DNA of 64,000 nt from a bacterium (GTDB taxonomy: Bacteria; SM23-31). Numbering within the stretch: the first letter of the stretch is position 1; each line of letters begins with the position of its first letter. A program made the position numbers and the translations under genes. The stretch is from positions 1 through 64,000 of the forward strand of contig JANQEH010000249.1 of the NCBI GenBank assembly GCA_028278455.1. Reading direction: 5' to 3'. Below are positions 38,769-47,567 of the stretch, piece after piece. The notes under the pieces were generated by a model, which did no database searches, had not been told where the DNA came from, and saw nothing but the letters and a program-made list of their open reading frames with translations.

Positions 38769-40508
38769 ATGAAAATTGAAAGAAACTCATCAACCTCTGT
38801 TTCACAATCAGAAATGAACAGGCGGAGGTTTATAGGCTATTTCTCAGCTATCGGTATGTCATCTACATTGCTCCCGGGGGCTCTTGCTGCCGTCTCACAG
38901 GAAAACGAGAAAATAACAGCTGATATGCTCCGGTCAGCAGAGAAAATCGCCGGGATTGAATTCACCAAAAAAGAAAGGGAGGAGATCCTCAGGGGGCTGA
39001 ACGGCAGAAGAAGCATTCTCAGAAGCTATGAACGCATCAGGAAAAGAAAAATTGACAATAGTGTTGCACCTGCGATAATCTTCAATCCGTTACCCGCAGG
39101 ATTCGAAATCCCGTCAGATAATACACCCTGCAGATTCAGTGATGCAGATATCCGAAAACCTGCCGATATTGAAGACCTTGCTTTCACTTCTGTGCTCCAA
39201 CTCGGAAAGCTGATCAGGAACCGGGAAATAACATCGACTGATCTGACTAAAATGTATATTTCAAGATTAAAAAAATACAATCCCACTTTGAATTTTGCTG
39301 TTAGTATCACAGAGGAACTTGCATTAAATCAGGCGAAGAAAGCAGACGAAGAAATACGCGCAGGAAACTACCGCGGGCCTCTTCATGGGATACCCTGGGG
39401 AGCAAAGGACCTATTCGCAGTCAAAGGATATAAAACTACATGGGGAGCAGCTCCCTATAAGGATCAGGTGATCGAAACAGATGCAACGGTTGTGAAGAAA
39501 CTTGAAGATGCCGGGGCGGTTCTTGTAGCAAAGCTCACTCTTGGTGCACTGGCTATGGGGGATAACTGGTTCGGTGGAAAAACAAGAAATCCCTGGGATC
39601 CCGAACAGGGATCGAGCGGCTCCTCTGCAGGACCCGGATCCGCTACGGCTGCAGGATGCGTTGGATTTTCGATCGGGACGGAGACCAGGGGCTCAATTGT
39701 TTCTCCATCGACCAGATGCGGTGTAACAGGACTCAGACCTACACCTTGCCGGGTTAGCAGATATGGAGCTATGGCGTTAAGCTGGACGATGGACAAGGTT
39801 GGTCCTATGTGCAGGTATGTTGAAGACTGTGCTGCCGTATTCAATGCTATAATCGGACCGGACGGAAAGGATAATTCTCTTATGGATATTCCCTTTAACT
39901 GGAATCCTGATAAAGATATCAGGAATCTGAGGATAGGATATCTGAAAAAATCATTTGAACGTGAGATCAAAGACAATCCGGAAAGAGAAGAACAGGTAAG
40001 GAGAAGCAGGGAAAACCTTAAACTAAGCAATAATGTACTTGATGTTATGCGCGGTCTTGGAGTGGACCTTATTCCGATCGAAATCGACATACCAACTTCT
40101 GATATCAGTTTTATTCTCTCTACAGAAGCAGCAGCCGCATTCGATGAGCTTACAAGAAGCGGCCGGGATGATCTGCTGAAGGCAAATTCTTGGGCACGTA
40201 TTTTCAGGAATCACAGGCTTATCCCCGCAGTTGAGTATATTCAGGCTAACCGTGCAAGAACCCTGGTCATTGAACAGATGCATGAAGTTATGAAAGATAT
40301 TGATGTTTACATTGAACCCACTCACACCAGCACAGGCCTTACTAACCTGACCGGTCACCCTGCTGTTGTTCTTCCAAACGGCTTTGTTGACGGCAGGCCG
40401 GTAAGCATAACGTTCATCGGAAAACTTTTCGGAGAGGCAGAAACTCTGGCTGCAGCAAAAGCTTACCAGGATGCAACTGACTTTCACACTAAACATCCTG
40501 AGTTGTAA
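38769..40508 (+). CDS. Amidase-signature family hydrolase with Tat signal
   Basis: The N-terminus has a twin-arginine motif (NRRRFIG) and a hydrophobic stretch to about residue 42, so the protein should be exported folded. The amidase-signature Ser-cisSer-Lys triad is present: Lys213 (IPWGAKDLFAVKG), Ser285 (GSSGSSAG) and Ser309 (GTETRGSIVSP). The enzyme hydrolyses an amide, with the fold of GatA, but there are no GatB/GatC partners and the signal excludes tRNA amidation. Length 579. AAAGGA lies just before the ATG. Substrate unknown; FCB relatives of this exported type occur widely. Confidence 0.9.
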   Translation: MKIERNSSTSVSQSEMNRRRFIGYFSAIGMSSTLLPGALAAVSQENEKITADMLRSAEKIAGIEFTKKEREEILRGLNGRRSILRSYERIRKRKIDNSVAPAIIFNPLPAGFEIPSDNTPCRFSDADIRKPADIEDLAFTSVLQLGKLIRNREITSTDLTKMYISRLKKYNPTLNFAVSITEELALNQAKKADEEIRAGNYRGPLHGIPWGAKDLFAVKGYKTTWGAAPYKDQVIETDATVVKKLEDAGAVLVAKLTLGALAMGDNWFGGKTRNPWDPEQGSSGSSAGPGSATAAGCVGFSIGTETRGSIVSPSTRCGVTGLRPTPCRVSRYGAMALSWTMDKVGPMCRYVEDCAAVFNAIIGPDGKDNSLMDIPFNWNPDKDIRNLRIGYLKKSFEREIKDNPEREEQVRRSRENLKLSNNVLDVMRGLGVDLIPIEIDIPTSDISFILSTEAAAAFDELTRSGRDDLLKANSWARIFRNHRLIPAVEYIQANRARTLVIEQMHEVMKDIDVYIEPTHTSTGLTNLTGHPAVVLPNGFVDGRPVSITFIGKLFGEAETLAAAKAYQDATDFHTKHPEL

Positions 40509-40520
40509 ATATTTGAAGAC

Positions 40521-40545
40521 AAAAAAATCCCGCATATTGCGGGAT
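40521..40545 (-). terminator. Terminator of fliD, between convergent genes
   Basis: Stem ATCCCGC (40527-40533) with GCGGGAT (40539-40545), loop of five. On the minus strand it is followed by seven T. It lies after the fliD stop and after the amidase stop, so it may serve both, but the T-tract favours fliD. Confidence 0.9.
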
Positions 40546-40574
40546 CTTGTCAATTCCGGTTTGGGAAATCAGTT

Positions 40575-42029
40575 TTAATAACTTGAATACTGGCCTAACG
40601 TAGCCATTGAGTTCTGAATCATGTACTGCTGATTGTTCAGCAAGCTTAAAGTCTTCTGTAGTTCTGTATATTGCCTTCTCAGTGACTCTTCCCTCACAGC
40701 AAGTCTTGCTTCATAATTATCTATTCTGGAATCAATACTACTGATCTGTCTGTTCACACTCTCCCTGCTGCGGTCTACAGTTCCCCCTGAATCTACAAAT
40801 TTATCCAGTATTTCCTCAAGACGAGCTCCAATTCCGTCTTCCGAAGTGAAAAGGTCTGTAATTTGCTCTATATTGCTTTCCAGCTGATCATCAAATTTGG
40901 ATGAATCGCTGATAGACATTGTTCCATCACGATCGAAAGTTATTCCGATCTGCGAAAGAAACTGAATCTCTGCATCCGGTTCTGCCGCTATTGGTGTTGT
41001 GACAAGGCTTCTCATACTGAATTTCAAATTGGAAATAACGAAATCTCCCGCAAATTCACCCCTGGTGAAATTTGTTGTATCCACACTGGTTTTAGCGTTG
41101 AGATATGTGATAACCGAGTTATAATCTTCGATAAAACTTTTAATTTCTTCTTTGGTTTTATCCGTATCCTGCTCGACTTTGAATGTAAGCGGTGTGTCGT
41201 CAACACCCTGCGCCTGTAGCAGATTCAGAGATACACCGGGCAGAATATCTTTAACTTCATTTGAGGACTTAATAATATCTATACCATCAATATTAAATGA
41301 AGCGTCAAGTTCATTTACATCCTGAATGAGAAAACCACCGGCCGTACCTTCTGCCAGACGTCTTGCACCGCCTGAAGTCAGGTATTTTAGCTTTCTTAAA
41401 ATATTTGATCCGTTCAACTCAGTCATTTCGAGCTGGTTTTCGGATCCGGTCTTATCGCTCTTAATTATTAGTCTTGCTGTATCATTGGTATCATAGATGA
41501 TCGATGCATCAGCATCCAGATCGCTTTCATTGATCACATCCCTGACTTTCTCCATAACTTCCAGGTTCGTATCTCCAGCCTCAACTGTAACTGAAAAGTT
41601 TACTGCATCAGCATCGCCTACTTTAATAGAAAACTCCTGTAGTCCAAGCGATTTATTCTCGAGAAAATTGCCATCACGGTTAAGCTGCCTTGAAAGTCCC
41701 GTATCCGATGTAGCAAGCCTGTTGATACTAAGAGTATGAGTTCCAAGTGATGCATTTGATGCTGCTGAAACTGTGAAAAAGCTTTCATTACTCGAGGTTG
41801 CTTTTTTGGAAAGAAGAGTATTTAGTGTGTCTATTTTAGTAAAATCTCTGGATGTATTTCTAAGAGTCTTGAGCTTAGTTTTGAGGTCGTTAAAGATATT
41901 CAACCTCATTTGAAGGGTTTTCTTGTTATCCTCAAGATCAGTAATCGGCCCTCTCTCAGAAGCAATAGTCTGCTGAATAAGAGTCTCAATGCTGTTGGCG
42001 CCACTCCCGACTGATGATATTGATGTCAC
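40575..42029 (-). CDS. fliD: Flagellar filament cap protein FliD (HAP2)
   Basis: The N-terminal domain begins VTSISSVGSGANSIETLIQQTIASERGPITDLE, which fits FliD's helical leg, and the C-terminal helix (about 425-480) has SIDSRIDNYEARLAVREESLRRQYTELQKTLSLLNNQQ. The centre is the variable cap domain with FliD_N and FliD_C features (TLSINRLATSD, LGTHTLS; LLQAQGVDDTPLTFKVEQDTDKTKEEIKSFIEDYNSVITYL). FliD caps the growing flagellar filament. GTG 42029 with AAAGGAG eight bases upstream is the likely start; the longest frame begins nine codons earlier. It sits apart from other flagellar genes. Confidence 0.9.
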   Translation of the reverse strand: MTSISSVGSGANSIETLIQQTIASERGPITDLEDNKKTLQMRLNIFNDLKTKLKTLRNTSRDFTKIDTLNTLLSKKATSSNESFFTVSAASNASLGTHTLSINRLATSDTGLSRQLNRDGNFLENKSLGLQEFSIKVGDADAVNFSVTVEAGDTNLEVMEKVRDVINESDLDADASIIYDTNDTARLIIKSDKTGSENQLEMTELNGSNILRKLKYLTSGGARRLAEGTAGGFLIQDVNELDASFNIDGIDIIKSSNEVKDILPGVSLNLLQAQGVDDTPLTFKVEQDTDKTKEEIKSFIEDYNSVITYLNAKTSVDTTNFTRGEFAGDFVISNLKFSMRSLVTTPIAAEPDAEIQFLSQIGITFDRDGTMSISDSSKFDDQLESNIEQITDLFTSEDGIGARLEEILDKFVDSGGTVDRSRESVNRQISSIDSRIDNYEARLAVREESLRRQYTELQKTLSLLNNQQYMIQNSMATLGQYSSY

Positions 42030-42270
42030 TTTAAACTCCTTTAATTTGAACACCACAAAAACTCACTATCAATCGAGCCGCATCCGTCTATATTGCCACT
42101 TTTAATATCGGAATATTTAATTAATTACTTTAGTCTGTATCATTATATATGCAGGAAAAAATTGACCTGAATCACATTTTCTGAAGTTTAATACAAAAAG
42201 TGTGTATATTTCCTACACAATTCCGGAATTATCTTTAGCCAGGTTTAATATTTTCTGCTCAAACTCTTAA

Positions 42271-42286
42271 TGGCATGTAATTTGTA
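42271..42286 (+). promoter_or_regulatory. Possible sigma-54 (-24/-12) promoter
   Basis: tggcatgtaatttgta matches the sigma-54 consensus TGGCACR-N4-TTGCW at 10 of 12 informative positions, the mismatches being C-to-T in the -24 box and C-to-T at the -12 GC. It lies 37 bases before the ATG of the following lipoprotein gene, a suitable distance. One match by eye is weak evidence. Confidence 0.3.
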
Positions 42287-42322
42287 TTTCGGAAAAGAAA
42301 GAACTTAGCAATGGAGAGCAAA

Positions 42323-43219
42323 ATGAAAAAAACATTCTTAATCGCCCTGGCCCTGACAGCAGCTTTGTCAATAAATTGCTCTGACTCAATTGGACCCGTT
42401 GACGATATACCGGAAGCGCCGTCGGGATTGTATAGTATTACCGGTGATAACCGTGTTACGCTTTACTGGGACCACAATATTGAACCGGATTTATATGAAT
42501 ATGGATTATATACTTGCGACACTGAAGACGGTGTATATGAGCTTGACGGAACAACAACTGATAACAGGTATACTTTCTATATTGCAAACGGAGTTACTAA
42601 ATATTTAGCTGTTGCAGCTATGGATTATGCCGGAAATGAAAGCGATCTCAGCTATGAGATCGTCTGGGATACACCGAGGCCTGAAGGGCACAACCTGACA
42701 GTCTATGCTCTTTTCTATGATGAGTTTGATACAAACTGGGAAAGATGCGGGCTGGATCTTTCAGATTATAACGATTATATGATCCAGGATATTGACAATA
42801 TGTCCAACGATGTTTATATCGATAACTTCGAAGGCACCCTTTTTCTGAATGCATTTGCGGATGATACGGATATCGCGCTGTTCGGCAGGACTTATGAGTT
42901 GTCGGACGTTGATTATGTTGATCCCGACCAGATAGAATGGGACGAAGAAGGTTATCTCCCGCTTTATGAAGATCATTCCTATATAATCTGGACTTATGAT
43001 AATCATTTCGCCACGATTCGTGTAAAAGAAGTCTACAACAACAGGGTGAGAATCGACTGGGCTTTTCAGACAGAACCGGGTAATCCTCAGCTCAAGACAA
43101 GCGGCAAATCCGGATCCGAGTTTAGCAGGATCATAACGTTCAAGCGCGCTGAAGGTCTTTCTGAAGAGATTAAAGCCGGTAAAAGGGGAAAAATCAAGAA
43201 ATCAAAATTGAACTATTAA
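42323..43219 (+). CDS. Fibronectin-III-like lipoprotein of unknown function
   Basis: After a signal peptide with lipobox (LSINC, acylated Cys19), residues about 30-110 have a fibronectin type III look: PEAPSGLYSITGDNRVTLYWDHN, YLAVAAMDYAGNESDLS. The C-terminal domain (about 115-275) is Asp/Tyr-rich (NDYMIQDIDNMSNDVYID) with no family I recognise. The ATG at 42323 is preceded by GGAG eight bases back; the frame's first ATG at 42311 overlaps that site. It is followed after 19 bases by another lipoprotein, so the two form an operon, possibly under a sigma-54-like promoter. Confidence 0.7.
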   Translation: MKKTFLIALALTAALSINCSDSIGPVDDIPEAPSGLYSITGDNRVTLYWDHNIEPDLYEYGLYTCDTEDGVYELDGTTTDNRYTFYIANGVTKYLAVAAMDYAGNESDLSYEIVWDTPRPEGHNLTVYALFYDEFDTNWERCGLDLSDYNDYMIQDIDNMSNDVYIDNFEGTLFLNAFADDTDIALFGRTYELSDVDYVDPDQIEWDEEGYLPLYEDHSYIIWTYDNHFATIRVKEVYNNRVRIDWAFQTEPGNPQLKTSGKSGSEFSRIITFKRAEGLSEEIKAGKRGKIKKSKLNY

Positions 43220-43238
43220 TAATTTGGGGGTGAATAAA

Positions 43239-44339
43239 ATGAGAAAAACATATTTTGTATTTTTGATGCTCATCACAGCATTTCTTCTCCAGGGTTGTCA
43301 TCATGTATTCATTCATTCCTCACCCGGGATAAGGATCAGGCATAAGAAAGTTGTTAAAAGGCCTGTATATGTTGAAGAAGAAGAGGAATATTATGACGAC
43401 GAAGAAGATGCCTACGAAGAATACGAAGAGGATCAGTATGAAGACGCCGATTACGAAGAAACTGATTACAGGGAGTATGTTGAAACAGATGTCAGCGTGG
43501 ATATTTTTGTAGGTACTGCGTTTGCAATATACGGAACGCGATATTTATGGTGCGATTACTGCTGCTGCTGGCATCCAAGATGCACACCCTGGAGATGCTA
43601 CTGCCACCCCGTTGTAATCAGGCATTACGGTTTTTTTCATAACCACGTGTACCGGCATCACTGTTACCACTGGCATTATGAACCGCATTATCGTCCCGCA
43701 ATAAACAGGTTCAGGGTAAGGCATGGAACCGGTAGATATTACACGTATAGCGTAGCTCAGAAGCGGAGAGAGTTTGCGAGAAGTAACGGCGTTGGAATTA
43801 GCGCAGAACGTGTCCGTTACAGGGGTAAAGATGAAATAAAATTCACATATGACAAGTCCCGTAATGTTGATACCGCAAAACGTACGGTTACAAGAACAGG
43901 AGATTCGACCGGTCTGTCAAAGACATCAGTTGTAAAACGTGAAACATCAGACCGTTCCAGATCGGTTTCACGCAGTGTTTCAAAAACAACGAGTGAAAAC
44001 TCCTCTCTGAACAGAACATCAGCATCACGGAAAACAGTTAGAAGTACTGAAACCAGTTCGCGAAGCTACGAAAAAAGTAGTTCATCAGACAGGAAAAGGA
44101 ATGTCTCTGAAAAATCAAGATCTTCAAGAAGCAGGGAGTACACGAAAAAATCATCGAGCAGCTCCTCGAGACTATCAAAGATCGGAAATTCCATTAAGAG
44201 ATCTGTACCGAAAGTTGCACGGGAAATTAACAAATCAAGGAGCAGTTCAGGAAAATCCCGGGCAACTGTTAAAAAAGTCAGTAAACCGAAAAAGGCCGTG
44301 AACAGGACAAAGAAAACTGCAAAGAAAAAAGGAGGATAA
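43239..44339 (+). CDS. Cys/His-rich lipoprotein with acidic and Ser/Arg-rich parts
   Basis: The product (366 residues) has four visible sections. Signal peptide and lipobox LLQGC give acylated Cys20. Residues 46-83 are almost all Glu, Asp and Tyr. Residues 105-150 hold 8 Cys and 10 His (CDYCCCWHPRC, RCYCHP, RHHCYHWHYEPH), an arrangement suited to metal binding. From about 210 to the end it is Ser/Arg/Lys/Thr-rich and likely disordered, finishing KKTAKKKGG. ATG 43239 follows GGGGGTG. Predicted to be anchored in the envelope. I recognise no family; a metal-binding or surface-adhesion role is guesswork. It pairs with the preceding lipoprotein. Confidence 0.65.
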   Translation: MRKTYFVFLMLITAFLLQGCHHVFIHSSPGIRIRHKKVVKRPVYVEEEEEYYDDEEDAYEEYEEDQYEDADYEETDYREYVETDVSVDIFVGTAFAIYGTRYLWCDYCCCWHPRCTPWRCYCHPVVIRHYGFFHNHVYRHHCYHWHYEPHYRPAINRFRVRHGTGRYYTYSVAQKRREFARSNGVGISAERVRYRGKDEIKFTYDKSRNVDTAKRTVTRTGDSTGLSKTSVVKRETSDRSRSVSRSVSKTTSENSSLNRTSASRKTVRSTETSSRSYEKSSSSDRKRNVSEKSRSSRSREYTKKSSSSSSRLSKIGNSIKRSVPKVAREINKSRSSSGKSRATVKKVSKPKKAVNRTKKTAKKKGG

Positions 44340-44850
44340 AAGAGTATTTATTCTTTTGGCAGACAGAATACTCAAATGACAGAATTTGCTCTCTAATCCG
44401 TATATCGGACTCCTACTCAAAGTCACCCCGGGATTCCTGTTTAGGGAAATCCCCGGGGTGATCTCTATTTATCTCTCGCTACATTCTTGTTTCTGATTGT
44501 CAGATATTTTTCCCAAAAGAAATTTCAAACTGCGTCTCATACACCTTAACCTGATAGTAAACCTTCTTTTTATCTTTTAATGGAACGATTTAATATTATA
44601 TCTATTTATATAACGATCTTCTCCTGATTTTAATCACTTTTCTATCCTGGAGTAAATGATTTTCGATAGATAACCTGACTTTTGCCGGGCATAATCAATC
44701 CTTCTATAATTTATATTGATTCTTAAAATTATTGGATATAAATTCCATTATCTATTTTCCTATAAAGCGGTCCGGATCATTTACCTGGTCCCGCTATTAA
44801 TCAAAGATATCCAAAGAAATATGCCGCAACCTTTCTTTCCCGGAGGCTCA
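44340..44850. other. Spacer with terminator-like hairpin before the catabolic cluster
   Basis: The left part holds the hairpin described below. The rest is AT-rich and must contain the promoter of the M20-led cluster. The in-frame open stretch 44716-44850 upstream of the chosen M20 start is hydrophobic and lacks a ribosome site, so I treat it as non-coding. No repeat-family member was seen. Confidence 0.4.
44423..44461 (+). terminator. Strong GC hairpin after the Cys/His-rich lipoprotein
   Basis: TCACCCCGGGATT (44423-44435) pairs with AATCCCCGGGGTGA (44448-44461) with one bulged base, around cctgtttaggga. The downstream T-tract is weak (tctctattta), so it may act with Rho or as an mRNA-stabilising end. 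Confidence 0.6.
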
Positions 44851-46044
44851 ATGACAGACAGACTGAGAGAACTATCTGGAATGTACTTTGAAGAATCTGT
44901 TAAATTCCTCAGAGATATCATAGCTATACCATCGTTAAGCGGAGAAGAAAGCTCTGTTATCGAAAGGATATCCGGTCAGTTTGAAAAACTCGGATTCGAT
45001 GAGATATATATCGATCTTCTTGGAAACCTTACTGCAAGGATGGGTTTCGGGAAAAAGATCATAGCATTTGACGGTCATGTTGACACTGTAGGTATCGGTA
45101 ATGAATCTCTCTGGACTGTTGATCCGTTCAATGGCGCTTATAAGGATGGCAAAATTTATGGAAGAGGAGCATGCGATCAGAAGGGAGGATTGGTATCAGC
45201 GATTTATTCAGCTAAGATGGCAAAAGAGATCGGTATTCCTGAGGACTATTCCGTCATGGTGGCCGCTACGATTCTTGAAGAGGAATTTGAAGGTTTGAAC
45301 TGGAAATACATCATCGAAGAAGACAAGACCGTTCCGGAAGCAGTTATATTGACCGAACCTTCGAAGCTGAAAATTAGAATCGGTCACAAAGGCAGGATCG
45401 ATATGAAAATAAGAGTTGAAGGTGTTTCCTGCCATGGTTCCACACCTGATCTCGGTGAAAATGCGATATATAAAATGATGCCTCTTGTAAATGAGATTGA
45501 GAAGCTCCATAAAAACCTGCCTGAAAAAGAGCTGTTCGGCAAAAGCAGCATCGCAGTTACGGATATAAGATCAACATCACCAGCGATCAATGCCATTGCC
45601 GACTCAGCTGAGATAATGCTCGACAGAAGGCTTATTCCGGGCGAATCTCTCGAAAGTGCAATTAAAGAGCTTGAACAACTGCCTTCATTCAAAAACTCCG
45701 GTGCAAAAGTTATTCTTCCGGAGTTTGAAATAAATAGCTACACAGGACTTAAATATAAGGCAAATCCTTTTTATTCTACATGGATCATGGAAGAAGACCA
45801 TCCCCTGGTCAGGAATGCATTGAATTCTTACATGGATGTTTTCGGAGAAAATACTGAGCCGGGAGTCTGGAGTTTCTCGACAAATGGTGTCGGCACTAAG
45901 GGATTGTTCGATATACCGACTATCGGTTTCGGACCCGGAGACGACAGACTCGCCCACACACCGGATGAGTATATTGAAGCAGAAGAAATAAGGAAAGCCA
46001 CAGAGTTCTATACCTCATTGATTTTTAAAATCTGTGGTGGATAA
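44851..46044 (+). CDS. M20 family metallohydrolase (YgeY-like)
   Basis: This is a zinc-dependent amidohydrolase of 397 residues, with metal ligands His76 and Asp78 (IAFDGHVDTVG), Asp109 (GRGACDQKGG), Glu169 (ILTEPSKL) and a C-terminal His (LAHTPDE), and the catalytic Glu in ILEEEFEG. Order and length match the ArgE/DapE/YgeY group; YgeY homologues are named 'putative selenium metabolism hydrolase' from their genome neighbours, a label of uncertain meaning. GGAGG lies five bases before the chosen ATG. It heads a cluster with hydantoinase and hydantoin racemase genes, so hydrolysis of an N-carbamoyl or N-acyl amino acid is likely (inference). Confidence 0.85.
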   Translation: MTDRLRELSGMYFEESVKFLRDIIAIPSLSGEESSVIERISGQFEKLGFDEIYIDLLGNLTARMGFGKKIIAFDGHVDTVGIGNESLWTVDPFNGAYKDGKIYGRGACDQKGGLVSAIYSAKMAKEIGIPEDYSVMVAATILEEEFEGLNWKYIIEEDKTVPEAVILTEPSKLKIRIGHKGRIDMKIRVEGVSCHGSTPDLGENAIYKMMPLVNEIEKLHKNLPEKELFGKSSIAVTDIRSTSPAINAIADSAEIMLDRRLIPGESLESAIKELEQLPSFKNSGAKVILPEFEINSYTGLKYKANPFYSTWIMEEDHPLVRNALNSYMDVFGENTEPGVWSFSTNGVGTKGLFDIPTIGFGPGDDRLAHTPDEYIEAEEIRKATEFYTSLIFKICGG

Positions 46045-46069
46045 ACAATAAAATATTCAGGAGCTTTAT

Positions 46070-47485
46070 ATGAAGATGCTTCTTGATTCAGAATGGATTG
46101 ACAGAGACCAGAAGATCCCTGTTCAAGATCCTTATGACGATTCACTTATCGATCACATACCGGGAGCAACCGAAGATGATGCCGAAACGGCACTTAAGGC
46201 CGCCGTAAAAGGATTTGAAACAGCACGGAAAATGACTGTATATGAAAGATCGCAAATACTACTTAAAACCGCAGACATCCTGACAGATAGGCTCGAGAAT
46301 TTTGCAGAGATCATAGCAAAGGAAAGCTCAAAGACTATACGTGAAGCAAGGAAAGAGGCTTCACGATGTGTAAACACATTGATTGTATCAGCAGAAGAAT
46401 CCAAGCGAATTCTCGGTGAGACTATACCTTTTGACTCGTTCCCCGGGGGTGAGAGCAGGATCGGATATTACTACCGTTTTCCAATCGGTGTTATTCTTGC
46501 GATAACACCATTTAACGATCCGTTGAACCTTGTTGCCCATAAGATCGGCCCTGCAATTGCTGCAGGAAACAGCGTTATCCTGAAACCCGCAACGGTTACT
46601 CCCTTATCTGCGCTAAAACTTGCCGGGATAATGCTCGAAGCCGGTTTGCCTCCCGAGGTGCTGCAGGTGATAACCGGAAGCGGAAAGAAGCTTGGGAAAA
46701 TCCTTGTACCGGATGACCGTATCAGAATGATCTCACTTACAGGCGGTATTGATGCCGGAAAAGATGTGGCAGGAATGGCCGGGATAAAGAAATTAGGGAT
46801 GGAACTTGGTTCAAATTCACCTGTTATTATCTGGGAGGATTCCGATCTTGAATGGGCTGCAGAATCCTGCGTATCAGGGGCATTCTGGGCTGCCGGACAG
46901 AATTGCATCGGTGTACAGAGACTGTATATCCACAGGAAAATTTATGATGAATTCAAAGAAAAATTTATTGACCGGACGATACAATATAAAATAGGGAATA
47001 AACTTCTCGAAGAAACCGATATGGGCCCGATGATCACAAAGGGAGAAGCTAAAAGAACAGAAGACTGGATAAAAGAGGCAGTTGAAATGGGTGCGTTTGT
47101 ATTGTGTGGAGGAAAACGGGAAAATGCTCTATTGGAACCGACAGTTCTGGAAAATGTACCGGTAAACGCCACTATCCATAAAGAGGAAGTCTTTGGTCCG
47201 GCAGTAAATCTTTACCCTGTCGATGATGCAGATTCAGCTATCCGGGAAGCTAACAGCCTTCCATTCGGGCTCCATGCAGCCGTTTTTACGAAGGATGTTA
47301 ACCTGGCATTCAAAATGGCTTATGAGCTTGATTGTGGTGGTGTAATGGTAAATGACTCAACGGATTACAGGCTTGATTCTATGCCTTTCGGCGGAATTAA
47401 ATATTCAGGTCTTGGTAGAGAGGGAATTAAGTTTTCTCTGCAGGAGATGACTGAGCCCAAGACAATCTGCTTTAACCTGGAATGA
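46070..47485 (+). CDS. Aldehyde dehydrogenase family protein
   Basis: A full-length ALDH fold (471 residues) with catalytic Cys279 (AAGQNCIGVQ), general base Glu245 (LGMELGSNSP), Asn149 (TPFND) and the Rossmann segment. AGGAG precedes the ATG, which lies 25 bases after the M20 gene. It oxidises an aldehyde to acid with NAD(P). It is in operon with an aminotransferase, hydantoinase and decarboxylase, so malonate semialdehyde from beta-alanine, or another semialdehyde from amino acids, is a plausible substrate. The sequence alone does not identify it. Confidence 0.9.
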   Translation: MKMLLDSEWIDRDQKIPVQDPYDDSLIDHIPGATEDDAETALKAAVKGFETARKMTVYERSQILLKTADILTDRLENFAEIIAKESSKTIREARKEASRCVNTLIVSAEESKRILGETIPFDSFPGGESRIGYYYRFPIGVILAITPFNDPLNLVAHKIGPAIAAGNSVILKPATVTPLSALKLAGIMLEAGLPPEVLQVITGSGKKLGKILVPDDRIRMISLTGGIDAGKDVAGMAGIKKLGMELGSNSPVIIWEDSDLEWAAESCVSGAFWAAGQNCIGVQRLYIHRKIYDEFKEKFIDRTIQYKIGNKLLEETDMGPMITKGEAKRTEDWIKEAVEMGAFVLCGGKRENALLEPTVLENVPVNATIHKEEVFGPAVNLYPVDDADSAIREANSLPFGLHAAVFTKDVNLAFKMAYELDCGGVMVNDSTDYRLDSMPFGGIKYSGLGREGIKFSLQEMTEPKTICFNLE

Positions 47486-47567
47486 TCAGATCCAAATTGA
47501 CTGAAATATCAAAACACTGATTTACTATAAAATTTTGAATTGATAAATGAAATACCGGAGATGAAAT

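Noticed and set aside
44716..44850. 45-residue N-terminal extension of the M20 hydrolase
   Set aside because: It is hydrophobic noise without a ribosome site; the ATG at 44851 has GGAGG and gives the family's normal length.
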